Positions 9,654 to 16,802 of a stretch of 64,000 bases of DNA are shown in pieces (the stretch's first letter is position 1; each line of letters starts with the position of its first letter). The position numbers and the translations under genes are program-made. The stretch comes from Saccharothrix espanaensis DSM 44229 (lineage in GTDB: Bacteria; Actinomycetota; Actinomycetes; Mycobacteriales; Pseudonocardiaceae): assembly GCF_000328705.1 (NCBI RefSeq), contig NC_019673.1, forward strand, positions 2,294,001 through 2,358,000, written 5' to 3'. The notes under the pieces were generated by a model. The model saw only the letters and a list, made by a program, of their open reading frames with translations, had not been told where the DNA came from and ran no database searches.

Positions 9654-9932
9654 CCGCGCCCTCCCCGAAGGCTCGACCTGTCCGGAGTGTGACAGGCGGT
9701 CGGTCGGAGGAATCCGTAGCACTGCGGGCTTTCACCCGTTGGACGCAGTCTTGTCCCGATGGTTGCTCCTGGTTCTATCCGGGGTGTCCTGCATCCTCCC
9801 CTCGGCTGGCACACACCGGCCACTGAGCCTTTTCATCGTCACGGTGCAGGTTGAGCAGTGGGAGCGGAGTGGGGCGAGGCTCACGGTAAGGCAGCATTCG
9901 ATCAAGACCCACTGCCCTGGCGGAGCCTCGCC
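9654..9932. other. Intergenic region upstream of the SARP-type regulator
   Basis: No gene is supported. The minus-strand regulator promoter must lie here, and the start of the next transposase relic is at its right end. Confidence 0.35.
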
Positions 9933-10330
9933 GTGCTGTCCCACCCTGCCGTGATTCCCCTGTCCAACCACACCTTCGTCCGCCTGGCTCACGTCATCCA
10001 CGCGGAGCGGGCGCGGCGTCGATCCCGATGGCAAAGCCTCGATCCAGGCCGTCAGGCACTGCTCGTGCCGGCCCACCTGCGCAACTGCGACACCCGCACC
10101 CCGCCTCGCTGCGGGCTTCGGCAGCTCCCACAGCACCAGTTGGCGCTACGTCAGCGAAGCGCTGAACCTCCTCGCCGCCTTGGCCGACGACCTTGACGTC
10201 GCCGGTGAACGCGCCGTCCGTTGGGCTACGCGATCCTGGACTGCACCCTGTCCCGATCGACCGCGTTATGAACCAGAGGTCGTATGACTCGCGCGAACAC
10301 CGACGCCGCGGCGTCGGTCCTCTACGTGCT
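9933..10330 (+). pseudogene. Relic of a DDE_Tnp_4 (IS5-type) transposase
   Basis: Fragments in successive frames reproduce the N-terminal part of a common actinobacterial transposase. They are LSHPAVIPLSNHTFVRLAH, then LDPGRQALLVPAHLRNCDT (to ~10094), then a helix-turn-helix piece ending STSWRYVSEALNLLAALADD (~10135-10190), then LGYAILDCTLSPIDRV and MNQRSYDSREHRRRG (to ~10315). The family normally continues into a DDE catalytic domain, which is not recognisable after ~10330. Frame changes near 10095 and 10215 and the missing 3' half make it inactive. This is the second dead transposase flanking the SARP-type gene, and it is unrelated to the first. Confidence 0.75.
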
Positions 10331-11000
10331 GAACAACGGTGCCAAGTGCGCGCTGTCGCTCGGTCGATTTCGATCACCCCGCCTTCTTTGTGGCCGGGTG
10401 GTGGAACACGGTCGCAAATGGCTACCGTCCGGACGCGAGGAGGGTTCGACGAGGGTGTTTCGGGGATGAACTTCACAAAGTATGGACCCTCGAAGAAGTA
10501 GAAATCTGCCGGCTCCCCGGAGCGGACACGCTCGATCGCGGTTCCCATGGAGCCGACGACGGCGTGTTCGGAAGGTACGCACGAACTCCTGGCGCTGGGG
10601 CGATCAGCGATGGCTCCTCGCCGGCGGTCGCGGTGGCCCGGGCTGTGGTCAGCGGGGTACGACGGCAAGGCTCCAGCCGCCTTCCCGGCGGTTGCAACCG
10701 CCTGCGGCTGGTCGATCTGGGTGTGAGAGTTCGGCACGCTCAGCCGGTGAACCACGTCGACGTGCTCGCCGGATGTCGCCCCGCCACGCCGACACACCAG
10801 GTCGTTCAGTCCGACACGACCTTCCGGGAGGCTGGCGCGGCTGGCTCACCAGATGGATCTCCGAAGCCGGCTCGCCGCCGTCGACTGGCCCTGTTCGACG
10901 AGGTGGGAGCGAGTCGAACTGCACCCAGAGGACGCGCATTGGCGTTCGGAACAGAGGTTTCCGCAGGTCAGTGCTTGATCGAGACGATTCTGCTGTGGAC
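10331..11000. other. Non-coding or degenerate stretch
   Basis: Open frames exist on both strands, but none has the codon bias or protein-like sequence of the neighbouring genes. One plus-strand frame ends in a short protein-like tail around 10830-10975, and it has no start or upstream continuity. I treat the stretch as decayed DNA downstream of the transposase relic. Confidence 0.4.
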
Positions 11001-11609
11001 TCACCGCTCCTGTCGACGCGCGCGTTCCAGCGGTTCGGCCACCGCCGCGCGGACCTCCTCCCACGCCTCGGGCAGTCCGTCCACGACCTCGTGGGCGGCC
11101 AGGAACTCCACGACCCGGCCGACCACGTCCGGGTGGCCGAGCGGAACCGGGTGGTCCACCCGCACTGCGGGGTCGTCGTCCCCGCTGACGAAGCACCGCA
11201 CTGCGATCCCCACCTCGTCGAGCCGACGGCGCAGCGGCACGGCGTCCTGCTCCCACCACGAGGCCCCGGACCCGTCGGCCCGGTCGTCCACCGGGTCCAC
11301 CACGAGCACGGCGCGCACGACGTCCGCGCGGTCGGCTGCGGCGGCGAGCGCGGGCGCGGTCGCCCGACCGCCCACGACGACGTGCACCCGGTCGGCGCGC
11401 CCGTCCAGCACCTCGTCCACGTCCGGGAATCCCGCAGCCTCGGCCGGCAGCCTGCACCACGCGATCCGGAGGCGTTCGGCCAAGGGGCGCCAAGTGGGCG
11501 GGAGGTCGCCGCGCGGCGCCTCGCCCGCGGGGTCCAGCACCACGACCACCGGCCGGCCCTCGGGGCCGTGCCACACCACGCCCGGGCCTCGTTCGGCGAC
11601 GTTCGTCAT
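11001..11609 (-). CDS. Hypothetical protein, alpha/beta-hydrolase-like fold
   Basis: A 202-residue cytosolic protein. The alternation of hydrophobic strands (VVVVLDPAG, VHVVVGG, AVLVVDPVD) with helices, and a late VDHPVPLGHPD segment, resembles small alpha/beta-hydrolase-like proteins. I do not see a convincing GxSxG nucleophile elbow, so catalytic activity is doubtful. The start is the ATG at 11607-11609, preceded by GAGGCAGGAC. The longer open frame upstream to 11663 overlaps the next relic and is unlikely. It is the only intact gene in a block of frameshifted relics. Function unknown. Confidence 0.65.
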   Translation of the reverse strand: MTNVAERGPGVVWHGPEGRPVVVVLDPAGEAPRGDLPPTWRPLAERLRIAWCRLPAEAAGFPDVDEVLDGRADRVHVVVGGRATAPALAAAADRADVVRAVLVVDPVDDRADGSGASWWEQDAVPLRRRLDEVGIAVRCFVSGDDDPAVRVDHPVPLGHPDVVGRVVEFLAAHEVVDGLPEAWEEVRAAVAEPLERARRQER

Positions 11610-11659
11610 GTCCTGCCTCGATTCTCTCGTCGTCCGACGGCGCGGCGGGTTCCGCGCCG

Positions 11660-12101
11660 TCACCCGCCCAGCGCCGACCTCACGAGGTCGCCGGTCCGGT
11701 CGAACAGGCCGACCGCCCGGCCGAGCAGCGCGTTCGCCGCAGGCGACTCGATCCCGGGGTGCGGGTGGGCGCGATCGTGTCCACCGCGCACAGCCGCCGC
11801 CATCGCCCGCAGCTGTTCCGGCTCGTACTCGGCGCGCAGCCGGGGAACCCGTCGGCCCCCTCGTGCCGGGCGTGTGCGAGCACGTCGTCGCGGAGCTGGG
11901 CCGGCGTCGACCACGGTGTCACCGCCCGGACCGTGCCGTGCCGCCAGGGGCACCACCTGCTCCTCGGCGGTCTCGTGCACTGCGAGCAGGTGGACCAGGT
12001 GGTGGAACCGCTCGGTGTGCGGCCTGTTCCACCCACGCGAACAGCCTGCGGATCTCACCGTGCCGGCGGGTCGGTGCGATCACGTCCGCTTGTGCGTCCA
12101 T
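11660..12101 (-). pseudogene. Hemerythrin-like (HHE) gene broken by frameshifts
   Basis: One protein is spread over three frames. The first piece is MDAQADVIAPTRRHGEIRRL from an ATG at 12101. The second is RFHHLVHLLAVHETAEEQVV, with the HxxxE metal-ligand pattern, near 11960-12010. The third is AQLRDDVLAHARHEG near 11870-11910, with a tail LRAEYEPEQLRAMAAAVRGG ending at 11660. This order matches actinobacterial hemerythrin-type cation-binding proteins, which bind a di-iron centre and oxygen or reactive species. At least two frame changes disrupt it, so I call it a pseudogene; clustered sequencing errors are an alternative. Confidence 0.65.
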
Positions 12102-12127
12102 GCCGTGGTGGTTTCCCCCATGTCGAA

Positions 12128-12399
12128 CTACAAACCCGGATGAACCCACGAACGTGGCAGGACCAGGACGGTTCGGGGAAGGACGATTGCCAGGCCGATC
12201 GCGGCGTCACGAACTCCTGTGCCGATGACCAGCCTGGGCACCGCAGGAGTGACGCCGCAGGTCGCGGTGGTGAGCCCCACGGTGTGGCCGGGGACGGCCG
12301 GCGCGGCCACGATCGTGGCGCTGTACGCCGCCGTATCCGCACCGAGCACGCGGGTCAGGACGGGCATCGTGTTCCTGCGCCCAGCCGATGGCTGCCATG
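12128..12399 (-). pseudogene. Possible remnant of a small membrane protein
   Basis: A minus-strand frame contains hydrophobic stretches such as AAYSATIVAAPAVPGHTVG and LVIGTGVRDAAIGLAIVL, suggestive of a short membrane protein. It has no clean start and merges with the DUF4383 remnant upstream. I cannot name a family. It fits the pattern of decay on both sides. Confidence 0.25.
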
Positions 12400-12789
12400 G
12401 GGGACGGCGCGTCGGCTCAGGCCGAGACCCAGGGCGATCATGCCGCGCGCGAGGCCGAGGCGCAGCCAGGTGTCGGCGTTGTTGACGGGCACGAAGTTCG
12501 CCGCGCTGTCGTGGTCGGTGCCGAGGCTGGACGGCCAGCAGCACGAGGTAGACGGGCACCGCCGCCGATCAGGTGGCCGAACAGCAGGTGGACGGTGTTG
12601 TGCAGCACCGAGACCTCAAAGATCCCGAGCCGCTCGGCGCTCGAGCGGTGCCCGGTGAAGCTGAGCATGTCGTAGTCCGGTGGTCACCCCCGTAATGAAC
12701 CCCGCGATGCCCACCAGCAGGAACACCAGGCCGACCGCCAGAGCGGCGGACTGGACGGGTGTGAAGGTCGTCGCAGCGGTTGAAGACGT
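12400..12789 (-). pseudogene. DUF4383-type membrane protein gene, start lost and frameshifted
   Basis: The fragments TFTPVQSAALAVGLVFLLVG (from ~12765), then DMLSFTGHRSSAERLGIFEV and SVLHNTVHLLFG (~12668-12565), then PVYLVLLAV, then DHDSAANFVPVNNADTWLRL (~12520-12465), give the full order of a DUF4383 four-helix membrane protein, but in at least three frames. Upstream of the first fragment a good GGAGG is followed by ACG where the ATG should be (12787-12789), so the start codon also appears mutated. DUF4383 proteins are small actinobacterial membrane proteins of unknown role, often found with stress genes. Confidence 0.7.
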
Positions 12790-13043
12790 GTCTTCCTACC
12801 TCCGGTACCCGACGGCACATGACACGACGACAACCGGTGACCGGCGTCGCGAAAGCGACCGTCGTTCCATGGGCGGACCCAGGACGGGCGATGTCCTCGA
12901 CCTGTCCGGGTGATGTCGACCGGGGGGTCTCATGACGGCTCTGGGCGAGGTGCGTGCCTGCCTCGTGGTGCTCACTTTCCGCTGGTGACCGGTAGGTCCG
13001 GGCAACCCGGCGCCGAACCGTCCGGTCCGACCGGAAAGGACAT

Positions 13044-13068
13044 GGATTAGCGGGACGTCACCGGGTAT
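13044..13068 (+). promoter_or_regulatory. Sigma-B-type promoter, near-leaderless, for the DUF2795 gene
   Basis: GGAT (13044-13047), a 15-base spacer and GGGTAT (13063-13068) fit the actinobacterial stress-sigma pattern GNNT-N14-16-GGGTAY. Only nine bases separate the -10 element from the ATG at 13078, so the message should start at or within a few bases of the start codon. No ribosome binding site is seen, which agrees. Confidence 0.55.
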
Positions 13069-13077
13069 CCGCTCGGT

Positions 13078-13269
13078 ATGACTACCAATCCCATTGAGGT
13101 TCAGAAGCACCTGTCCGGCGTGGACTACCCGGCGGACAAGGACGACGTCGTGTCCGCAGCCGAATCGCAGGGGGCGTCCGACGACGTGCTCGACGCGTTG
13201 CGGGCGTTGCCCGACCGGTCGTTCGAGTCCCCGACCGACGTCAGCGGAGCGATCGGGGACCAGGGGTAG
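13078..13269 (+). CDS. DUF2795 domain protein
   Basis: A 63-residue soluble protein. It fits DUF2795 over its whole length: an N-terminal LSGVDYPADKDDVVSAA block and then helical ALRALPDRSFESPTDVSGAI. The family is widespread in actinobacteria, usually as a small protein near stress-response genes; its molecular role is unknown. The start is the ATG at 13078. A sigma-B-like promoter ends nine bases upstream, so it is probably translated from a leaderless mRNA. An OsmC-like gene follows 130 bases downstream in the same direction. Confidence 0.85.
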   Translation: MTTNPIEVQKHLSGVDYPADKDDVVSAAESQGASDDVLDALRALPDRSFESPTDVSGAIGDQG

Positions 13270-13350
13270 CAGGTGGCCGGGTCCTGCCCGGTGGTGGTGC
13301 ACGGGGTGCGGTAGGCCCCGGCGCCGCCACCGATTCGTCGGGCTTGCTGC

Positions 13351-13374
13351 GTTTGCCCTCTCTCCCACGGGATA
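13351..13374 (+). promoter_or_regulatory. Possible sigma-B-type promoter of the OsmC-like gene
   Basis: GTTT (13351-13354), a 14-base spacer and GGGATA (13369-13374) resemble the GNNT-N14-16-GGGTAY pattern, but with a poor -10. It lies 25 bases before the ATG at 13400. Weak on its own, it gains some weight from better matches nearby. Confidence 0.3.
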
Positions 13375-13399
13375 GCCCTGCGCGAGAGAGGGGAGTTCG

Positions 13400-13786
13400 A
13401 TGACGATCAGCACGGGGACGACCACCTGCACGGCCGTGGTGTCGGACGGGGTGGTGGAGGCGGCCGGTGTGCGTGACACCCTTCCGGTCGGCGACCCGGC
13501 CGAGCCCGGGAACCGGTGGACCGCCGAGCGCTTGTACGCGGCCTCGCTCGCCACCGCCCTGCGGGTCGCCTTGGTGCGGTTGGGTGCGGAACGGGGTGCG
13601 GACCTGACCGGTGTCGCGGTCCGCGCCGATATCAGCACCGGGGAACTCGGCGGTGTGGAGCAGGTCCTGGACGTCACCCTCCGGGTGGTGGAACCGGACG
13701 ACGGGCCGCCGCTCGACCGGGAACTCGTGGAGAGCGCCGCGGCTCGGTGCCCGCTGGTCGCCGGGTGGCGGGTCGACGTCGGGTGA
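13400..13786 (+). CDS. OsmC-like protein lacking the N-terminal cysteine
   Basis: A 128-residue protein with the OsmC/Ohr layout: an N-terminal strand region, the helix LYAASLATALRVALVRLGAE, beta-strands with LDVTLRVVE, and the C-terminal helix ending AAARCPLVAGW. OsmC and Ohr enzymes reduce organic hydroperoxides with two cysteines. Here the C-terminal cysteine is present (ARCPL), but the position on the central helix that normally carries the peroxidatic cysteine is not cysteine. Classical peroxidase activity is therefore doubtful. The gene has a good GGGGAG before its ATG. It sits between DUF2795 and GAF-ANTAR genes, in keeping with a stress role. Confidence 0.75.
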   Translation: MTISTGTTTCTAVVSDGVVEAAGVRDTLPVGDPAEPGNRWTAERLYAASLATALRVALVRLGAERGADLTGVAVRADISTGELGGVEQVLDVTLRVVEPDDGPPLDRELVESAAARCPLVAGWRVDVG

Positions 13787-13880
13787 CCTGTTCGCGCGGG
13801 CCCGTTCAGGTGATCGGAGCGTAGGAGTCGTGCCACCGGAGATGGGGCGTGGGGATTTGCAGGGCGCAGGAGGTGGTCGT

Positions 13881-14606
13881 GTGGTCACGGCGGGGTCGTC
13901 GCCGGCCGACGAGTTGGCCGGGGCGTTCGTCGGGGTGTCCGGTCTGCTGATGTCACGCGAGGTGGTCGACGCCGCGATCGGGTCGATCACCTCACTCGCG
14001 GCGGACGTGGTGGCCGGAGCGGTCGGGGCGGGGTTGACGCTGGTCGGCCCGGACGAGCGGCGCGTGACGGCCGCCGCCACCGACCCGGTCGTCGAGCGGG
14101 CGGACGCACTCCAGTACGAACTCGGTCAGGGTCCGTGCCTGGAGGCCGTGGCCCGGCGGGACGTCGTCCGGGTGGACGACATCATCCGTGACGACCGGTG
14201 GCCGTCGTGGTCACGTGCTGTGACGGGGCTCCACCTGCGGTCGTCGCTCAGCGCCCCGATGCTGTCCGGTTCGGGGCTGCTGGGCGCGATCAAGGTCTAC
14301 GCCTCCGAGCCGGCGGTGCTCGACGAACGGGACGAGCACCGGCTCACGGTGTTCGCCGGGCAGGCGGCGATCCTGCTCGCGAACGTGCGGACCGCCGAGG
14401 ACGCACGGCAGGTGAGCGACGACCTCAAGCGGGCTCTTCGCGAGCGCGACGTCGTCACGCTCGCGAAAGGCGTGCTCATCGCCCGCAGCGGTGTCGGCGA
14501 GCAGGACGCGTTCGTGGAGCTGGCGTCCCGCGCGCGGGCGAACGGGCGGACCCTGGTGGCCGAAGCCGAGCACCTCGTGCGGACCGCGGTCCGCACCCGG
14601 AGGTGA
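13881..14606 (+). CDS. GAF-ANTAR regulator
   Basis: A 241-residue cytosolic protein with an N-terminal GAF sensor domain (about 15-160) containing YELGQGPCLEA and a C-terminal ANTAR RNA-binding helix pair (about 185-235). The ANTAR part starts RDVVTLAKGVLIARSGVGEQ. ANTAR domains bind paired hairpins in mRNAs to prevent termination; GAF binds a small ligand or senses redox state. The start is a GTG at 13881 with AGGAGG seven bases upstream; the frame is open further 5' but lacks a properly spaced site. Its stop overlaps the region of the next gene's start, so it belongs to a three-gene signalling operon with the SpoIIE-like phosphatase and a second GAF-ANTAR protein. Confidence 0.88.
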   Translation: MVTAGSSPADELAGAFVGVSGLLMSREVVDAAIGSITSLAADVVAGAVGAGLTLVGPDERRVTAAATDPVVERADALQYELGQGPCLEAVARRDVVRVDDIIRDDRWPSWSRAVTGLHLRSSLSAPMLSGSGLLGAIKVYASEPAVLDERDEHRLTVFAGQAAILLANVRTAEDARQVSDDLKRALRERDVVTLAKGVLIARSGVGEQDAFVELASRARANGRTLVAEAEHLVRTAVRTRR

Positions 14607-14611
14607 GCGCC

Positions 14612-16033
14612 GTGCCGAACGACGCGGCGGAGCAGCAGCAGAGCGCGGCGGCGGCGCTGAAGCACGCCGACCTGACGTTGGACGAACTGTGGGTCCGGTA
14701 CTTCGCGCTCGGTGGCAACGCGGGCCTGGTCGAGGTCGACGCCTACCTGCACGGGCTCAACGGACTGGACCGCGCGCAGCGGGACGTCCTCGCCCACGCC
14801 GTCAACGAGCGGCTGGACGAGCTGACGCCACCGCGACGCGCCGGCTACAGCCGCCACGCGCGTGCGGACCGTTCCCGGGCGGACTCCCTGGAGGCGCTGG
14901 TCGGCCTGTTGGAGGGTGCGGAACTCGCGCCGCCGGAGCGGTTGCCCGCCCTGCTGGACGGCGCGGCCGGACTGCTCGGGGTGCGGGTCGCGGTGCTGCT
15001 GGCCGACAAGGAAGAGAGGTCGCTGCACCCGTGGTCGGCCGACGGCACGCGCGGTGGGCCGACCCTGGACCTCGACACCACGCCGGCGGGGTGCGCGTTC
15101 CGGGAACTGCGGGTGCTGCCCGTCGAGTCGGACGGCCGGCTGCTGCTGTGGGTGCCGCTCCTCGACGGGGCGGAGCGCCTGGGCGTGCTGCGCGTCGAGG
15201 TGGACGACCCGGCGGACCTCTACGACCCGGAACTGCGGGCGCGGTGCCGGTGGTTGGCGATGCTCGTCGGCCACCTCGTGACGCTGCTGGGCCGGTACGG
15301 CGACGCCGCGGACCTGGTCCGGTCGCCGGGACCGCACGCGCCGGCGGGGGAGCTGGCCTCGGCGCTGCTGCCGCCGCCGACCGCGGGCGTGGACCGGTTC
15401 GTCGTGACGGCCGCCGGGAACGCCTACGACTACGCGTTGTCCGATCGCACGGCGTCGTTCGTCGTGCTGGACGCCGGCGGGCACGACTCGCGCGGCCTGG
15501 TGGTGGCCACCGCGTTGGCCACCCACCGCAGTGCCCGCCGCGAAGGACTGGGCCTGGCCGACCGCGTCTGTGCGGTGGACGAGGCCGTGCGGCGGACGTT
15601 CGGACCGACGACGACCGTGACCGCCGTGTTCGCGGAGGTGGACCTGACCACTGGTGGACTGGTCCACCTCGTGGCCGGGCACCCGGCGCCGCTCGTGGTG
15701 CGCGCCGGTAGGCGGGTCGACGTGCTGGGTGCTGGAAGCGCGCCCGCGTTGGGCACGGGCCTGCGCCACCTGACGCCGGCGGAAGACCTGCTGGGCCACG
15801 AGGACTGGCTGGTGCTGCGCACCGCCGGGACGACCGCCGCGCGCGACGAGCGCGGCGAACCCTTCGGTGAGGCGAGGTTCGCCGAGTCGCTGCTGGGCGA
15901 GGCGGCCGCCGGTCGGCCGCCGGTCGAGGTCGTTCGCAGGCTCGTGCGCGCCATCAGCGGCCACGCGGCGTCCCGCGAAGAGGTCACGCTCGTCCTGACC
16001 ATGTGGACCGACCCCCGGAGGATCACACCATGA
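14612..16033 (+). CDS. GAF-containing SpoIIE/RsbU-type PP2C phosphatase
   Basis: A 473-residue protein: an N-terminal helical region (1-80), a GAF-like middle (about 95-230) and a C-terminal SpoIIE/PP2C phosphatase domain (about 250-470). Metal-site motifs are visible: DAGGHDSRG, where the family usually has D-x-x-GHG, and the later AGHPAPLVV. Such phosphatases dephosphorylate an anti-anti-sigma factor and so release a stress sigma factor. No STAS or HPK partner is in the window. The start is a GTG at 14612 with GGAGG eight bases upstream; a GTG nine bases earlier overlaps the previous stop but is too close to the site. The gene ends in an ATGA overlap with the next GAF-ANTAR gene. Confidence 0.87.
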   Translation: MPNDAAEQQQSAAAALKHADLTLDELWVRYFALGGNAGLVEVDAYLHGLNGLDRAQRDVLAHAVNERLDELTPPRRAGYSRHARADRSRADSLEALVGLLEGAELAPPERLPALLDGAAGLLGVRVAVLLADKEERSLHPWSADGTRGGPTLDLDTTPAGCAFRELRVLPVESDGRLLLWVPLLDGAERLGVLRVEVDDPADLYDPELRARCRWLAMLVGHLVTLLGRYGDAADLVRSPGPHAPAGELASALLPPPTAGVDRFVVTAAGNAYDYALSDRTASFVVLDAGGHDSRGLVVATALATHRSARREGLGLADRVCAVDEAVRRTFGPTTTVTAVFAEVDLTTGGLVHLVAGHPAPLVVRAGRRVDVLGAGSAPALGTGLRHLTPAEDLLGHEDWLVLRTAGTTAARDERGEPFGEARFAESLLGEAAAGRPPVEVVRRLVRAISGHAASREEVTLVLTMWTDPRRITP

Positions 16034-16752
16034 ACACCCGCGACCCGGCTGACGGATCAGGTTCGGAGCTCGCTGTGCGGCTCGCGGACGTCGCGCGCGA
16101 ACTGCACGAGCAGGACGACCCGCAGAGGACGTTGGACTCCATCGTCGCCGCGGCCGTGGGCACGATCCCCGGCGCGGTCCACGCGGGCGTGATGGTGGTG
16201 GACCAGGGCGAGGTCCGCACCGTCGCGGTGACCGGCGAGGTGCCCGCCGCGATCGACCAGGCCCAGTACGAGACCGGTCAGGGCCCCTGCCTGCAGGCGT
16301 TGCTCGAGCAGAACCTGGTGTCGACGCCCGACCTGGACAGCGAGACCCGGTGGCCCGCCTTCGCGGCCCGCGCTCGCGCGTCCGAGGTGTCGAGCATGTT
16401 GTCGTTCCGGTTGTACGCGCGGGGTTCCGACGTCGGCGCGCTGAACCTCTACGCGAGCACGGCGCACGCGTTCGACGAGGAGTCCGAGCACGTGGGCCGG
16501 TTGTTCGCCGAGCACGCGGCGGTCGCCCTCGCCAATGCGCAGCAGCGCGCCCACCTCGCGGAGGCGGTGCGCACCCGCGACCTGATCGGCCAGGCCAAGG
16601 GGATCCTGATGGAGCGCCACAAGCTGACCGCGGACCAGGCGTTCACCCTGCTGGTGCGGGCGAGTCAGCGCACGAACAGCAAGCTCCGCGACCTGGCCGA
16701 GGAACTCACCACGACCGGATCGCTGACCGTCGAGGCCAACCGCCGCGCCTGA
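16030..16752 (+). CDS. GAF-ANTAR regulator, second copy
   Basis: A 240-residue protein with the same architecture as the gene two upstream: a GAF domain with YETGQGPCLQA (about residues 82-92) and a textbook ANTAR domain, RDLIGQAKGILMERHKLTAD (about 185-204). It is closer to the ANTAR consensus than the first copy. The ATG at 16030 overlaps the stop of the phosphatase gene (ATGA) with GGAGG upstream. The two GAF-ANTAR proteins bracketing a SpoIIE-type phosphatase probably form one sensory output unit. RNA targets are unknown. Confidence 0.9.
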   Translation: MNTRDPADGSGSELAVRLADVARELHEQDDPQRTLDSIVAAAVGTIPGAVHAGVMVVDQGEVRTVAVTGEVPAAIDQAQYETGQGPCLQALLEQNLVSTPDLDSETRWPAFAARARASEVSSMLSFRLYARGSDVGALNLYASTAHAFDEESEHVGRLFAEHAAVALANAQQRAHLAEAVRTRDLIGQAKGILMERHKLTADQAFTLLVRASQRTNSKLRDLAEELTTTGSLTVEANRRA

Positions 16753-16802
16753 CCTGATGGTCCACAAAGGACTTTCCACGCAAAAGCTCTGCTGTCAGGC
16801 GA

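Noticed and set aside
9994..10797. A 267-codon minus-strand frame
   Set aside because: It runs antisense through the transposase relic and has no recognisable domain or ribosome binding site.
10339..12228. Long plus-strand frames over 10.3-12.2 kb
   Set aside because: They read as Ser/Arg/Thr-rich noise, and the opposite strand holds the alpha/beta-fold gene and the hemerythrin relic.
12128..12399. Possible NrfD/polysulphide-reductase membrane subunit
   Set aside because: A short AAYSATIVAAPAVP phrase recalls NrfD, but the following sequence does not, so I left the family unnamed.
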